DNA of 64,000 nucleotides from Oscillospiraceae bacterium (GCA_009777775.1 WRLE01000014.1:36114-100113), one strand, 5' to 3'; shown: positions 1 through 12,120, counted from the stretch's first letter. Made by a program: numbers and translations. The notes: generated by a model from the sequence alone, not told the origin.

Positions 1-123
1 TCATCGCAATGACACAGGATTGTTACCCCATGACCAGTAACCATCTAGGATTAATAATATGACTTTTTTCGCATTTTATATCACATTTAAACGAAATGCA
101 ATAGATGCTTTTTCATTTTTTTA

Positions 124-152
124 TTGACTCAAGGGGTCTGTGTTTGTATAAT
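124..152 (+). promoter_or_regulatory. Sigma-A-type promoter upstream of holB
   Basis: TTGACT at 124-129 and TATAAT at 147-152 are separated by exactly 17 bases, close to the vegetative consensus. It lies about 85 bases before the holB start codon, so it probably drives holB-ricT. The first 236 bases hold no gene; bases 1-50 look like the end of an intergenic repeat also seen near 20.1 and 25.15 kb (shared CCATGACCAGTA). Confidence 0.75.
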
Positions 153-236
153 GTATATATAACTAAATCATAACCAACTTTTTAACCCCAATCGTAATTC
201 ATAAATTAAGATGCATTAAAGAATGGACAGGATAAT

Positions 237-1061
237 ATGAACCCCATGGACAGCCACATAGAAACGACATTCAACGGTAGCAGGCTATCCCACGCATATA
301 TAGTACCACTAAGCCTTGCCCACACCCTTGCCATGGCAGTTGTGTGTTCATCATCGGAGCAAGTTCCATGTTTGAGCTGTTCAAATTGCAACAAGTCTTC
401 TCGCAACATCCATCCTGACATTACAGTAATAGGAAAACTAGAGGGAAAGCGCGAAATACAAGTAAACCAAATTCGCGAGTTAAAAAAGGATGTTATCGTT
501 GTTCCCAACGATTCCAATAAAAAGGCATATATAATTAGAGAAGCCGAAACCATGAATGTTGCATCACAAAATGCAATCCTGCGCATATTGGAAGAACCAC
601 CGTCCCATACAGTATTCATCCTAGCAACCGAATCACCAGACGGATTACTTCCCACAGTGCGCTCACGGTGCATTACTATAAATCAAAGGGCGCAGGCACC
701 ATCAGTATCAGCTTCAATTGATGAAATATCCGATGAATTCATCGAAGCAATTAAAGCTGATATACTAACACTTACCAAGTTCATGTTTCGTTTGGAAAAA
801 CTTGACAGGTTGCAATTTAGCAGCTTTTTAGTCGCAGCTTGCGATAGGCTTTCCCAGGAATTAAGAAGCATTACCAAAGACCAAGGAACTCCTTTCGACG
901 GTTACAATTCTGCTTATATAAATATGGCGGAGCTTCTGTCCCATACTGAAAAAACATTGCTTTTAGCTAGTGAATTATTGGGTGTCAACGTCAATGTTGG
1001 CCATATAGCTGGTATGATTTGCGCAAATTTAATACAAATTCGCGAGATGCAAAAGCAATAA
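237..1061 (+). CDS. holB: DNA polymerase III delta-prime subunit (clamp loader)
   Basis: Clamp-loader subunit that helps load the sliding clamp onto primed DNA. Visible features of the 274-residue protein are the four-cysteine zinc module (C37, C45, C48, C51), the conserved stretch AILRILEEPP (about 113-122) and the SRC arginine-finger motif (143-145), all typical of delta-prime. The N-terminal P-loop region is very degenerate: HAY at 19-21 is not followed by any GxxxxGK. This agrees with delta-prime being catalytically inactive but goes further than in many homologues. The stop codon overlaps the ricT ATG by one base (TAATG). In Bacillus the same two genes are adjacent (holB-yaaT), which supports both calls. 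Confidence 0.9.
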   Translation: MNPMDSHIETTFNGSRLSHAYIVPLSLAHTLAMAVVCSSSEQVPCLSCSNCNKSSRNIHPDITVIGKLEGKREIQVNQIRELKKDVIVVPNDSNKKAYIIREAETMNVASQNAILRILEEPPSHTVFILATESPDGLLPTVRSRCITINQRAQAPSVSASIDEISDEFIEAIKADILTLTKFMFRLEKLDRLQFSSFLVAACDRLSQELRSITKDQGTPFDGYNSAYINMAELLSHTEKTLLLASELLGVNVNVGHIAGMICANLIQIREMQKQ

Positions 1062-2341
1062 TGGAGGATATTAAATTGACTGAAATAATCAGCGTGCGGT
1101 TTAGCAATAGAGGAAAAGCGTACTTTTTCGATCCAGTTGGATTGGTTATAAACAAAGGTGACAATGTGGTGGTGGAGACATCAAAAGGTCTTGAATACGG
1201 AGAGTGTACATATGGTAACAGAATGGTGAACGATGATTCCATCGTAAAACCCCTTCGACCCGTTATTCGCATTGCCACAGAAAACGATAAAAGAAACGCC
1301 ATTGCTTGGAAAGAAAAGGAGAAAGAAGCCTATATATACTGCCAAAAGAGAATCGAAGACTTAGGGTTAGAAATGAAACTTGTGGATGTGGAATATGGCT
1401 TTGAAGGAAATAAAATATTATTTCTCTTCACCTCCGAAGGTAGGGTGGATTTTAGAGAATTGGTGAAAGACCTGGCAGCAGAGTTCCGAGCCAGGATTGA
1501 GCTGCGCCAAATCGGTGTTCGAGACGAAGCAAAAATGATTGGTGGCTTAGGGGTGTGTGGCAAACAGTTTTGCTGCTCTCAGTTTTTAAGCGAGTTTCAT
1601 CCTGTATCCATAAAAATGGCGAAAACACAAGGTTTATCACTAAATCCAGCAAAAATATCTGGTACCTGTGGCAGATTGATGTGCTGTTTGAAATATGAAG
1701 ATGCGGCTTATGAAGATTTGGTGAAAAAAGCACCTAAGATTGATTCTTTCGTGGAAACACCATCTGGAAAAGGCACAGTAATAAATGTGAACCTATTGAG
1801 AAGCAATGTGAAAGTACGTTTGGAAGATGGAGTTGATACAACTCTAAAGACATTTTCCTTTGACGAATTGGAAGTGTTGGGCGGAAAAAGTCGAAGAGCC
1901 GAATATATCGCCGCCAGAGCGGACGGCACCTTGGAAGAAGCGGGTTTCCGCACCACTCCCCCTCCCCAGCTTGCTCGCTCCACTGTAGATGCGTCCACCA
2001 GTGACTTTGAATCAGCAACGGACGATTTTTTAGAAACAAGCACTTCTTCCACAACAGCCAATAGAAGAACAGGAAATCAGCAAAACAGACGCAACAACCC
2101 AAGCGATTCCAACCAAAGACAAACAGCTGCCAGCGTAGATCGTAGCCTAAATACCAATGAGACTCAAGGAGATAGGCAGAATCAACAGCAATCATCTGCT
2201 TCTGTCGATAACAGAAACAACCAAAATAGACGTAATAACAATAGAAACAACAGAAATAATAATAGAAACAATAGAAACAACACTAGAAATAACAGGAACA
2301 ATAATAGAAACAATAATTGGCGCAATGAAATTGAAGAATAG
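1061..2341 (+). CDS. ricT: PSP1-domain protein RicT/YaaT with Asn/Arg-rich tail
   Basis: RicT (YaaT) is a PSP1 protein that in Bacillus forms an Fe-S-containing complex with YmcA and YlbF and affects RNase Y-dependent RNA processing, sporulation and competence. The 426-residue product has the PSP1 core in residues 1-270, with the cysteine clusters GVCGKQFCC and GTCGRLMCC that are the likely Fe-S ligands. I chose the ATG at 1061 because it overlaps the holB stop (TAATG); an in-frame TTG exists at 1019. Bacillus YaaT is about 275 residues, but this protein has an extra tail of roughly 130 residues that is first Ser/Thr-rich, then almost pure Asn and Arg (about 355-420). The tail is probably disordered and basic. 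Confidence 0.9.
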   Translation: MEDIKLTEIISVRFSNRGKAYFFDPVGLVINKGDNVVVETSKGLEYGECTYGNRMVNDDSIVKPLRPVIRIATENDKRNAIAWKEKEKEAYIYCQKRIEDLGLEMKLVDVEYGFEGNKILFLFTSEGRVDFRELVKDLAAEFRARIELRQIGVRDEAKMIGGLGVCGKQFCCSQFLSEFHPVSIKMAKTQGLSLNPAKISGTCGRLMCCLKYEDAAYEDLVKKAPKIDSFVETPSGKGTVINVNLLRSNVKVRLEDGVDTTLKTFSFDELEVLGGKSRRAEYIAARADGTLEEAGFRTTPPPQLARSTVDASTSDFESATDDFLETSTSSTTANRRTGNQQNRRNNPSDSNQRQTAASVDRSLNTNETQGDRQNQQQSSASVDNRNNQNRRNNNRNNRNNNRNNRNNTRNNRNNNRNNNWRNEIEE

Positions 2342-2368
2342 CTAGTGTATAAAGGAGGATTGCATCGT

Positions 2369-3745
2369 ATGTTTGTTGGACGACGCAGCGAGCTCAATAA
2401 GCTCGATACAGTATATGCCAGCGATAAATTTGAATGTGTGATTATGTATGGTAAACGGCGCACAGGAAAGACAGCCTTGCTGCGAGAGTTTCTCGTGGGA
2501 AAAAACGGTACATATTTCGCAGCTCTGGAGTCTAGTAGCCGGGAAAACTTAAATAGTTTCATTTCCAGTGTCGAGGCGATTGCTGGTAAGAGTCTTGATG
2601 GTGCTTCCGCAATTGCGACCTTTGAAGATGCACTCGTCCATCTGGGAAAAATGGCTCAAACGGAGCGTATCATACTCATAATCGACGATTACCAATTCCT
2701 GGTGACTGCATTTCGCGGAATATCGGAGCAAATATGCCAATGCATTGATAAACACCTGAAAAATACTAAATTAATGATGATTATTTGTGGCTCATCTGAG
2801 CTAGTCATGGAGAGGGAAACCCTTGGTTATGATAGTCCTTTCCACGGTAGGCGGACTGCACAAATGAGTCTTCAACCATTTAATTTCTTTGAAACCAGGC
2901 GTTTATATACAGATTTTTCGCCCTTTGACATCGCTGTAATCTATGGGCTCACTGGTGGTGTACCGAAATATTTGGAACAAATGGACCCTGAGCTGTCCAT
3001 TGAGGAGAATATCCGACAAAACTTCTTTAATCCATCTTCCTTGCTCTTTGAAGAACCCGCAAATATATTGCGTCGTGAAATCCGCGACCCCACCTACTAT
3101 AATGCCATATTGCGAGCCATTTCCATAGGACTGACAAAAAACTCGGAAATATCAGCTGAAGTGGGCTTGGAATCCAGTGCTTGCACCGCTTATTTAAAAA
3201 ATCTCATCGCCCTTGGTTTAATCGGCAAGTACACACCTGTGACTGAAAAAGCTGGTAAAAAAACCATATATGAAATTGAAGACAGTATGTTTCATTTTTG
3301 GTATCGTTTTGTCCAAGGTAACATTTCCCATATCCAAAACGGTATGGCAGATAAAATTTGGCGAGGTGTGGCAAGGGAGATTCCATCTTTCATGAGTATG
3401 GTCTTTACCAACATTTGCCGCCAATGGCTAGATCAACGTAGTCTGGCGGGGAGATTGCCTTTGACCATCGTGGAAATGGGGCGCTGGTGGGGTATGGATC
3501 CTGTGTGGAAGACGGAAACTTCAGTTCCAATTGTTGCCTATTCCGATGACGAAAATGCGATTTTTGCAGATTGCGACTGGTCGGAGGAGCCCACTGGGGC
3601 TAATGCTTTAAACTCCCTCTTTGAGCGTAGTCGTTTGTTCCGATATGAAAATAGGCATTTGTACCTATTTTCCAGATCAGGCTTTTCCGAAGAATGCACC
3701 GACACTGCCCGTCGTATCGGAGCCACCCTCGTTTCTTTTGAATAA
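2369..3745 (+). CDS. Archaeal-type AAA ATPase with C-terminal DUF234-like domain
   Basis: 458-residue ATPase of the Pfam ATPase_2 (archaeal ATPase) type. The start MFVGRRSEL leads directly into the Walker A segment GKRRTGKTALL, followed by a Walker B-like IILIIDDYQF and a sensor-like IICGSSE. A winged-helix segment follows (about 260-300), then a C-terminal region of the DUF234 type, which is related to restriction-endonuclease folds. The ATG at 2369 is chosen because AAAGGAGG at 2351-2358 is well placed for it. Cellular role is unknown in this family; roles in defence or selfish elements have been proposed. It follows ricT by 27 bases and could be cotranscribed. Confidence 0.75.
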   Translation: MFVGRRSELNKLDTVYASDKFECVIMYGKRRTGKTALLREFLVGKNGTYFAALESSSRENLNSFISSVEAIAGKSLDGASAIATFEDALVHLGKMAQTERIILIIDDYQFLVTAFRGISEQICQCIDKHLKNTKLMMIICGSSELVMERETLGYDSPFHGRRTAQMSLQPFNFFETRRLYTDFSPFDIAVIYGLTGGVPKYLEQMDPELSIEENIRQNFFNPSSLLFEEPANILRREIRDPTYYNAILRAISIGLTKNSEISAEVGLESSACTAYLKNLIALGLIGKYTPVTEKAGKKTIYEIEDSMFHFWYRFVQGNISHIQNGMADKIWRGVAREIPSFMSMVFTNICRQWLDQRSLAGRLPLTIVEMGRWWGMDPVWKTETSVPIVAYSDDENAIFADCDWSEEPTGANALNSLFERSRLFRYENRHLYLFSRSGFSEECTDTARRIGATLVSFE

Positions 3746-3757
3746 CTATTACGGCTC

Positions 3758-3889
3758 GAGCGAGAAGCACAACTTGTCTGTTTTTTAGTTCCTTCGCTCA
3801 GCTGCGCATCCATGCGCAGATTCGCGCGCTCCACCGTCCATGGTTTCGCTTGACGGAACTAAAAAACAGACAAGTTGCACTTCTCGCTC
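3758..3889. repeat. Long inverted repeat with inner hairpin
   Basis: Two 35-base arms, 3758-3792 and 3855-3889, are reverse complements with only two mismatches. The 62-base interior contains a second hairpin, CTGCGCAT-CC-ATGCGCAG (3801-3818). It sits 12 bases after the ATPase stop. It could be a small non-autonomous element (MITE-like) that also ends transcription. No T-run typical of a simple terminator follows. Confidence 0.7.
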
Positions 3890-3936
3890 TTACTGCTATG
3901 AAGAATTATAGATAAAATACCTGCGAAAAATATTAT

Positions 3937-3965
3937 TTGACAATTGCAATATCAGACTGTATATT
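3937..3965 (+). promoter_or_regulatory. Sigma-A-type promoter of potABCD
   Basis: TTGACA (3937-3942) and TATATT (3960-3965) with 17-base spacing, 44 bases before the potA ATG. This is a near-consensus promoter for the polyamine operon. A GGAGGG ribosome binding site precedes potA. Confidence 0.75.
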
Positions 3966-4009
3966 GTTCCTATTCTGCCTTGAAGCGGCTTCGAAACGGA
4001 GGGTGATAA

Positions 4010-5167
4010 ATGTCCAAAGAGTTGATTCGCTTGTCGGATTGCACGATGGCGTTTGACCAAAATGTTGTTTTACACAACATAAACCTTAGTATAAATGATC
4101 AAGAATTCCTCACACTACTAGGTCCGAGTGGTTGTGGCAAGACCACAATGCTTCGGATTATCGGCGGTTTCCAACAGCCCACGTCTGGAGATGTCTATTT
4201 TGATGGTGTGAGGATTAATGACGTTCCGCCATATAAGCGGACTATAAATACGGTATTTCAAAAATATGCTCTTTTCACCCATTTGAATGTCTTTGAGAAT
4301 GTTGCCTTTGGTTTAAAACTCCAGCGACCCAATGGTAAAAAAATCGATAAAGAAGAAATAAACGAACGAGTCATGGAGATGCTAAGAGTAGTCAGTCTCA
4401 AAGGCTTTGAAAAACGCTCTGTGTCCACCCTTTCTGGTGGACAGCAGCAGCGCGTGGCAATTGCTCGGGCTTTGGTAAACCGTCCGAAGGTTCTTTTGCT
4501 GGACGAGCCACTTGGCGCCCTTGATATGCGACTTCGCAAAGATATGCAAAACGAGTTGAAGCGTATACAGCAAATGACAGGCATCACCTTTGTCTATGTA
4601 ACCCATGACCAGGAAGAGGCACTGGCAATGTCTGATACTGTTGTTGTCATAGAAGCTGGGATCATACAGCAAATAGGAACTCCCCAACATATATATGACG
4701 AACCTCAAAATGCCTTTGTCGCCGATTTCATCGGGGAGAGTAATATTGTGGACGGCATTATGTTATCGGACAATGTTGTGGAAATATTCGGGCGAAAATT
4801 TCAATGCATTGACAGTGGTTTTGAAACAAACGAGCCTGTGGATGTGGTCATACGACCAGAGGATATAGAAATTGTCCCCGTTGAAAATGGGATGCTCACT
4901 GGTACCGTCATCAACATCACATTCCGCGGTGTTTTGTATGATATTATTGTTGATTTTGCAGGATACAAATGGCTGATTCAAACAACCGCCCTGAGTCCCG
5001 TTGGCACAAGATTGGGAATGAGAATCCAACCTGAGGGTATCCATATAATGAAGAAAAGCCAGTTTTCAGGTATGTTCGGCGATTATAGCTCATATAGCGT
5101 AGAGTATGATGAAATCGGCGATGCTGAGCATGAAGTGGAAATAGATCCAGATGCGGAGGATGTATGA
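4010..5167 (+). CDS. potA: Spermidine/putrescine ABC importer, ATP-binding subunit
   Basis: ATPase of the polyamine importer, acting on the inner face of the membrane with PotB and PotC. The 385-residue protein shows Walker [10 protein letters not shown] (about 40), the signature [15 protein letters not shown], Walker [13 protein letters not shown] and the switch histidine in VTHDQEEAL. The C-terminal third is a TOBE-type regulatory domain, ending in an acidic tail. It is the first gene of a four-gene operon; its TGA overlaps the potB ATG (ATGA), which implies translational coupling. Family members also include iron and phosphonate importers, but the PotD-type binding protein downstream fixes the substrate class. 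Confidence 0.95.
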   Translation: MSKELIRLSDCTMAFDQNVVLHNINLSINDQEFLTLLGPSGCGKTTMLRIIGGFQQPTSGDVYFDGVRINDVPPYKRTINTVFQKYALFTHLNVFENVAFGLKLQRPNGKKIDKEEINERVMEMLRVVSLKGFEKRSVSTLSGGQQQRVAIARALVNRPKVLLLDEPLGALDMRLRKDMQNELKRIQQMTGITFVYVTHDQEEALAMSDTVVVIEAGIIQQIGTPQHIYDEPQNAFVADFIGESNIVDGIMLSDNVVEIFGRKFQCIDSGFETNEPVDVVIRPEDIEIVPVENGMLTGTVINITFRGVLYDIIVDFAGYKWLIQTTALSPVGTRLGMRIQPEGIHIMKKSQFSGMFGDYSSYSVEYDEIGDAEHEVEIDPDAEDV

Positions 5168-5973
5168 AAGCTAAATATTTCGCTTATCCATATGTCCTAT
5201 GGATGGCAGTATTCGTTGTGGCACCAATTTTCCTTGTGGTTTATTATGCGTTTATCACCCGGGACGGAACCTTCACCCTGGCGAATTTTTCCGCCATGGG
5301 TAGATACACCTCGGTCTTTGCTCGCTCCTTTTGGCTCTCAGCAATCGCCACAGTGATTTGCATCATCATCGGATACCCCATTTCATATATCCTTGCCAAG
5401 GAAAACGTAAGAGTTCAAAGAATAATGATTATGCTCATCATGCTACCCATGTGGATGAATTTTTTACTTCGCACATATGCATGGATGTCAATACTTGAAA
5501 ACACTGGACTATTAAACCGCTTTCTCAGATTCATTGGTCTACCTGCACTCCGGATAATCAATACGCAAACTGCTGTCATCATTGGTATGGTCTACAATTT
5601 CGTACCATTTATGATATTACCCATCTACTCTGTCATCGTAAAAATCGACAGAAGCGTGATAGAAGCTGCACAGGACTTGGGAGCAAGTAACTCTAAGGTT
5701 TTGACAAAACTGGTAATACCACTCAGCTTGCCTGGGGTATTATCTGGTATCACTATGGTTTTCGTTCCAGGTGTTTCCACCTTCGTCATTTCCCAGCTTC
5801 TAGGAGGTGGCAAAGAGATGCTCCTGGGTGACCTTATTGAGCTTCAATTTTTGGGAGCTGCCTACAATCCCCATCTCGGTTCATCGATTTCCCTTGTAAT
5901 GATGATCATCGTTGTCGTCTTTATGTACATCATGAACAGATTTGGCGAAGGTGAAGAAAGTGTGATGCTATGA
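5164..5973 (+). CDS. potB: Spermidine/putrescine ABC importer permease PotB
   Basis: Integral membrane permease of the polyamine importer, 269 residues. Several hydrophobic segments span the protein, starting with one at residues 8-28. The coupling-loop (EAA) motif reads [20 protein letters not shown], which docks onto PotA. It overlaps potA upstream and potC downstream by ATGA, so the three genes are probably translated as one coupled unit. Length and motif match the CysTW/PotB permease family. Confidence 0.93.
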   Translation: MKAKYFAYPYVLWMAVFVVAPIFLVVYYAFITRDGTFTLANFSAMGRYTSVFARSFWLSAIATVICIIIGYPISYILAKENVRVQRIMIMLIMLPMWMNFLLRTYAWMSILENTGLLNRFLRFIGLPALRIINTQTAVIIGMVYNFVPFMILPIYSVIVKIDRSVIEAAQDLGASNSKVLTKLVIPLSLPGVLSGITMVFVPGVSTFVISQLLGGGKEMLLGDLIELQFLGAAYNPHLGSSISLVMMIIVVVFMYIMNRFGEGEESVML

Positions 5974-6791
5974 CTAAGAAACCTGGATTCATCGGACGGC
6001 TATACAGCGGTCTTGTCCTATTCTTTTTATATGCGCCGATTTTTGTGCTCATCGTATTTTCCTTTAATAGCACAAAAAGCCGCTCGGTATGGACAGGCTT
6101 CTCCCTGCAATGGTACCAGCAGCTTGTTCATGATGCTTCCGTTCTTAATTCCTTTTACATCACCATCGTTATTTCCCTCCTTGCCGCTATAATAGCAACT
6201 ATAGCTGGCACTTTTGCCGCTGTTGGTTTTCACAATATGCATCGCAAATGGCGAGCTCCGCTCATGCAGGTCAACAACATCCCTATGGTTAACGCCGACA
6301 TCATAACTGGTGTTTCACTGAGCCTACTCTTTGTGTTTGCAATGCGACTCCTACCCTTTGAGTTTGGCTTTGGTACCTTGCTCATTGCCCACATTACCTT
6401 CAATATCCCCTATGTTATCCTGTCGATTTTACCTAAGCTGCGCCAGCTTGACAGCAACTTGGTGGATGCGGCAATGGATTTGGGTTGCACATGGATGCAA
6501 GCATTTACAAAGGTAATCGTTCCGGAAATTATGCCTGGAATTATAAACGGATTAATAATCGCTTTCACATTATCCATAGACGATTTTGTCATAAGTTATT
6601 TCACCGCAGGAATGAAAATAATGACCCTCTCCATGAAGATATTCTCCATGACGCGAAGGCGGGTCAGCCCTGAAATAAACGCATTATCCACGATTTTGTT
6701 CGTATCGGTGCTGATATTGCTCATAATTATCAATGTCAGGGAGAGCCGACAAGAGGAACGGGCAAGACGCGCCCAACGGGCAGTAAATTAG
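5970..6791 (+). CDS. potC: Spermidine/putrescine ABC importer permease PotC
   Basis: Second permease of the importer, 273 residues, pairing with PotB. An N-terminal membrane segment (about residues 10-30) and further hydrophobic segments are visible. The EAA loop reads DAAMDLGCTWMQAFTKVIVP and is followed by the conserved SIDDFVISYF stretch typical of PotC. The C terminus is short and rich in Arg and Glu. The ATG overlaps the potB stop by four bases; potD begins about 98 bases downstream. Confidence 0.93.
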   Translation: MTKKPGFIGRLYSGLVLFFLYAPIFVLIVFSFNSTKSRSVWTGFSLQWYQQLVHDASVLNSFYITIVISLLAAIIATIAGTFAAVGFHNMHRKWRAPLMQVNNIPMVNADIITGVSLSLLFVFAMRLLPFEFGFGTLLIAHITFNIPYVILSILPKLRQLDSNLVDAAMDLGCTWMQAFTKVIVPEIMPGIINGLIIAFTLSIDDFVISYFTAGMKIMTLSMKIFSMTRRRVSPEINALSTILFVSVLILLIIINVRESRQEERARRAQRAVN

Positions 6792-6889
6792 GAGTCAATG
6801 GATGTTGTCTAATTATATAAACCCACATGAATATTCGATTTTATGCAAACAACATTCTTTTTTCTCATAAACATGAAAGGAGCAATAAA

Positions 6890-8032
6890 ATGAAAAAAAT
6901 CTTAATCCTAGCACTCGCATTATGCCTAATTTTATCAGCGGTTCTCACGGGTTGCAACGGCAGCACTCCAACACAGTCATCGAGTCCTTCAGGCTCACAG
7001 GAAACAGATTCGACTATAGATAACGATGAAACTGATACAGATGACGACGAGGTAACCACAGGTGGCGAAGTCAACGTATTCAACTGGGGCGAATATATGG
7101 ACATGGATATATTAGCTCAGTTTGAAGAGGAAACTGGTATAAAAGTCAACTATATGGAGTTTCAGAGCAACGAGGAAATGTACTCAATCATAAAGTATGG
7201 AATGGCTACTTATGATGTCATTATACCCTCCGATTATATGATATCAAGGATGATCGACGAAGGTCTGCTCGAGGAGCTTGATTTTTCGAATATTCCAAAT
7301 ATTGATTTAATCGATGATGCATATAAAAACTTGGAATATGACCCTGAAGGTAAGTATTCTGTGGCATATATGACAGGTACAGTTGGACTCATTTACAACT
7401 CTGCTATGATAGACGAGGAAATAACAAGCTGGGCTGCGCTTTTCGACGAAGCATATGCTGGACAAATCCTCATGTTCAACAATCAAAGGGACGCATTCGG
7501 CATCGCACTTAAATATCTCGGTTATGATCAAAATACAATAAACGAAGATGAAATCCGCGAAGCCTATGATTTGCTTCTTGCTCAAAAACCTATCTTGCAA
7601 GCCTATGTGATGGATCAAATTTTCGACAAGCTGGAATCTGGCGAAGCTGCCATCGGTCCTTATTATGCAGGTGACTATCTCATTATGGTGGCAAACAACC
7701 CAGACTTGGTTTTCGTGCGTCCCGAAGAAGGTTCAAACTTCTTTGTGGATGCAATGTGCATTCCTGTTGGCGCACGCAATAAGACCAATGCTGAGATATT
7801 CATCAACTATATCTCCAGCACCGAAATCGCATACCAAAACATGGAATTTATCTGGTATGCATCAGCTAACTTCGAAGCAGCAGAGGAATTCATGGAAGAA
7901 GAGCTTGATGACGACGAAATGGAGATCATGTTTGCCAGCGAAGAAACCCTAGAAAACTGTGATGTTTTCATCAATCTCCCCACAGAAATCCTAGACCTCT
8001 ACGACACCCTATGGAGCGAACTAAAACGATAG
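6890..8032 (+). CDS. potD: Spermidine/putrescine-binding lipoprotein PotD
   Basis: Extracellular substrate-binding protein that delivers polyamines to PotBC. The start at 6890 is chosen because it gives a classic lipoprotein signal (MKKILIL..., lipobox LTGC, lipidated C22) after an AAAGGAG ribosome binding site; an upstream in-frame ATG at 6827 would spoil the signal peptide. After the cysteine comes a Ser/Thr/Asp-rich linker to about residue 60, then the PotD fold beginning VNVFNWGEYMDMDILAQFEE. Mature length is normal for the family (380 residues in all). The C-terminal part is unusually rich in Glu and Asp. A terminator follows 33 bases downstream. Confidence 0.93.
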   Translation: MKKILILALALCLILSAVLTGCNGSTPTQSSSPSGSQETDSTIDNDETDTDDDEVTTGGEVNVFNWGEYMDMDILAQFEEETGIKVNYMEFQSNEEMYSIIKYGMATYDVIIPSDYMISRMIDEGLLEELDFSNIPNIDLIDDAYKNLEYDPEGKYSVAYMTGTVGLIYNSAMIDEEITSWAALFDEAYAGQILMFNNQRDAFGIALKYLGYDQNTINEDEIREAYDLLLAQKPILQAYVMDQIFDKLESGEAAIGPYYAGDYLIMVANNPDLVFVRPEEGSNFFVDAMCIPVGARNKTNAEIFINYISSTEIAYQNMEFIWYASANFEAAEEFMEEELDDDEMEIMFASEETLENCDVFINLPTEILDLYDTLWSELKR

Positions 8033-8064
8033 TTTGCATTGGTAGTAAATGTAATAAAACTAGC

Positions 8065-8104
8065 AAAAGGAGCAGTTGCGATTAACGCACCTGCTCCTTT
8101 TTTG
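8065..8104. terminator. Bidirectional intrinsic terminator between potD and obg
   Basis: An 11-base perfect stem (AAAAGGAGCAG with CTGCTCCTTTT) encloses a GC-containing loop. T-runs occur on both strands, so it can end potD transcripts (plus) and obg transcripts (minus). Confidence 0.85.
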
Positions 8105-8118
8105 TTCCTAATTCAAGA

Positions 8119-9664
<1,546 letters not shown>

Positions 9665-9668
<4 letters not shown>

Positions 9669-11965
9669 AGTTGCAATACCAGGGCTAGGACTTTTGCCAT
9701 TTGTGCTCTTGTTAGTGTGCTTTGTGGTGATAGCATAGAATCACCAACACCCTCGACAATACCCAGAGCCATTAGTGTGGCGGTGGGTATCATTGCATAT
9801 TCTTCCAGTAATTCAACATCGGTAAATGCAAGCAAGTCTTCTGTATAACCATCGAGGTAATTTATATTCAATAAAGCAAGTGCTCTATAAGTGAAAGTAA
9901 AAGCATCCTGTCTACTTATTGGCATTTGTGGATAAAAATTATTATCTTCCAAAGCCTCAGCTATACCTGCTTTTTTTGCCCAAATAAGCGCATTGGTATA
10001 ATACATATCAGGAGGAACATCATCAAACTCGCTGAAAACACTTACCTCAGGTTCACCAACCGCCCTGTAGAGCATAAGTATGTAATCTCCCCTCTCCATT
10101 AGAGCAGAGGGTCCGTAATTATGCTCGGAAACTCCTTTAGTAATGCCGGATTGTAGTAAATATTCCGCAAATTCCTTTGCCCAATGGTCTACCATGTCGG
10201 CAAATCCGTTGATTTCAATGGAAATTTCAACACTTCTTCCCCCTGCTTCGATGACAATACTCCCCGTTTCCCCAGGTAATAAGCTTGCCTGAAACACACC
10301 TGGTTCCAGCATTTCACCAATATAACCAACAACAGTATAGGAAAAGGAATGAAGCTGGGAAACAACTGGTCGTCTATAATAGGTTGCCACTACACCGAAC
10401 TCAAATATGGTGGCTGGAGACAATCTAGCTGAAAATTGTGAAATCCCCGAATCACGCCTGGTGGGAGTTATAGAAGTTGGTCTGGTTATCACATAGATTT
10501 CACCCATACCAGAAGCTCCGGTGGATGGTGAATATAGAGAAATTCTATCAGTGACAGCCATACTTCCGGCTGTATATATGAAATCTTCGATTATAGCACC
10601 AAAACCCATCGTCTCTGCTATCACGTCATCGGGAGTTTCCACGGGAAAATACCCTTCATCGGCAGCCGCAAATGAAATCTCCAAGGAAGATTCTGCAAGG
10701 AGGACTACACCATCGTTTTCCAGTCTGAGATGCTTTGCTTCGCCACTTGATACAACATCAGTCACATAAAGAATATATGTGGAGCATCTACGCTGGGAAC
10801 CATCGGAAGGACGATTAAAGACATTAGTACCCTCTTGACCAGCAATTCGCACACTTAAAGCTGTGGAACCTCCTCCATCAAGATTGACAGCATAAATACA
10901 ACCCAAATTCAGCATTTCCTCAGCCAATTCATCCAATGTCAATCCGATGGAATGCTCTGAATTTCTCCCATCCATTACAAAACTTATGGTTGAGCCGTCC
11001 GCTAATAGTCCAAAAGCTGTTCGCGGTGCCCTTGGCTTTAGAGAAGGAGTCCATTCCTCATTATCCGTTATCAATCCATCGGAAATAAGTATATCTCCGC
11101 TACCTGTGGCGTACTGAGCATTCAGTAAACGCACATCAGAGCAGGAAAAATTCAAAGAAACCAAATCTCCAATGGCGAATTTTTCAAAGTCTTCATCGAG
11201 ATAACTGGCATCAGCAGCGGTTAGGAGCAAATAACCCTCTCCAATTTCCACTTGGGCTTCATCTCTAAAAGTATCAGTCACTTCCAAAAGCATTGTTTCT
11301 GTAAGGGACAATGAGCCTTCCAGAATCTTCAACCTAACGAACCAACCTGGGGTGGTTGTTCTAGTGGATATATCGGAAAAGTCTTCGGAATACAACATCA
11401 AACCACCCATTTCGCTACGAGTTTTGTTGAAATTACTGAAACTCACAGTGGAGCCGAAATTATCACGACCATCAATACCCACTCCACCGCCTTGATTAAA
11501 TAGGTTGATTACAACAGAAGCCGATTGGATAATGTCAACGCTTCCATCATAACCAAAAACAACAGCACTCCTATCGATTCCCGGACCAGACTTATATCGC
11601 CCATTTTCTATTACAATCCCTATTGGTACGGTGTTCTGCATGAAAAAATCGCCATTGACCACCGCTAATACATTAAGCCCTAAACTTTCAGCATATTCAA
11701 CCATTTCCGATATGCGAAACCCACCAAACACAGTATCGCCATTTAACACAATGGCATATACCTCCCCATCACCAGTCAGACGTAAGGTGTAACTCTCCGT
11801 CCTCCCAAAGGTCTCATCCCATTTGGTAACAGTAGTTAAGATTAAATTATCCGCCAAATACTTTGTATGGGTGTAAACAACATCCCCCAATGCAAAGGCA
11901 GCAAAGAAAATGGTAATCAAAATAAAAAATATAAGAAACAAGGATATTAAACGCTTTTTAAACAT
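9665..11965 (-). CDS. Phosphodiester glycosidase (NAGPA/DUF2233) with SLH cell-wall anchor
   Basis: Predicted exported surface enzyme of 766 residues. A signal peptide or membrane anchor fills residues 5-30. The middle part contains the phosphodiester glycosidase family signature NLDGGGSTALSV, and the family hydrolyses sugar-phosphodiester bonds. Three SLH-type segments fill the C-terminal part (about 585-766), including HWAKEFAEYLLQSGI and RAQMAKVLALVLQL, and should bind secondary cell-wall polymer. The ATG at 11965 is preferred over the TTG at 11977 because of the GAGGT site just upstream. Its TGA stop lies inside an inverted repeat copy. The substrate is not known; phosphorylated wall glycans are plausible. 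Confidence 0.85.
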
Positions 11966-12001
11966 ACCAGACCTCAATAATTAATTGCGAACACCCATAA
12001 T

Positions 12002-12120
12002 GGCATCCTTGATGCGCCGTATATCATGAATAAATACCATACAACGGCGCGTCTGGGAAGCCGCGCCCTACGAATGTCATTGAATGTTGTTCTATATTTG
12101 AACATATTGCCAGACACGCA
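12002..12120. repeat. Decayed copy of a GTAGGGCGCGGC inverted-repeat element
   Basis: The arms GGCATCCTTGATGCGCCG (12002-12019) and CGGCGCGTCTGGGAAGCC (12045-12062), then CGCGCCCTACGA, match the better-kept copy at 15611-15693. Both copies share a tail with TGTTGTTCTATA and ACATATT. After it, 12127-12157 is a short run of ATTCATT repeats. Confidence 0.65.

Noticed and set aside
2157..2345. Open frame coding for IETTEIIIETIETT-like repeats
   Set aside because: Frame-shifted shadow of the Asn/Arg-rich tail of ricT.
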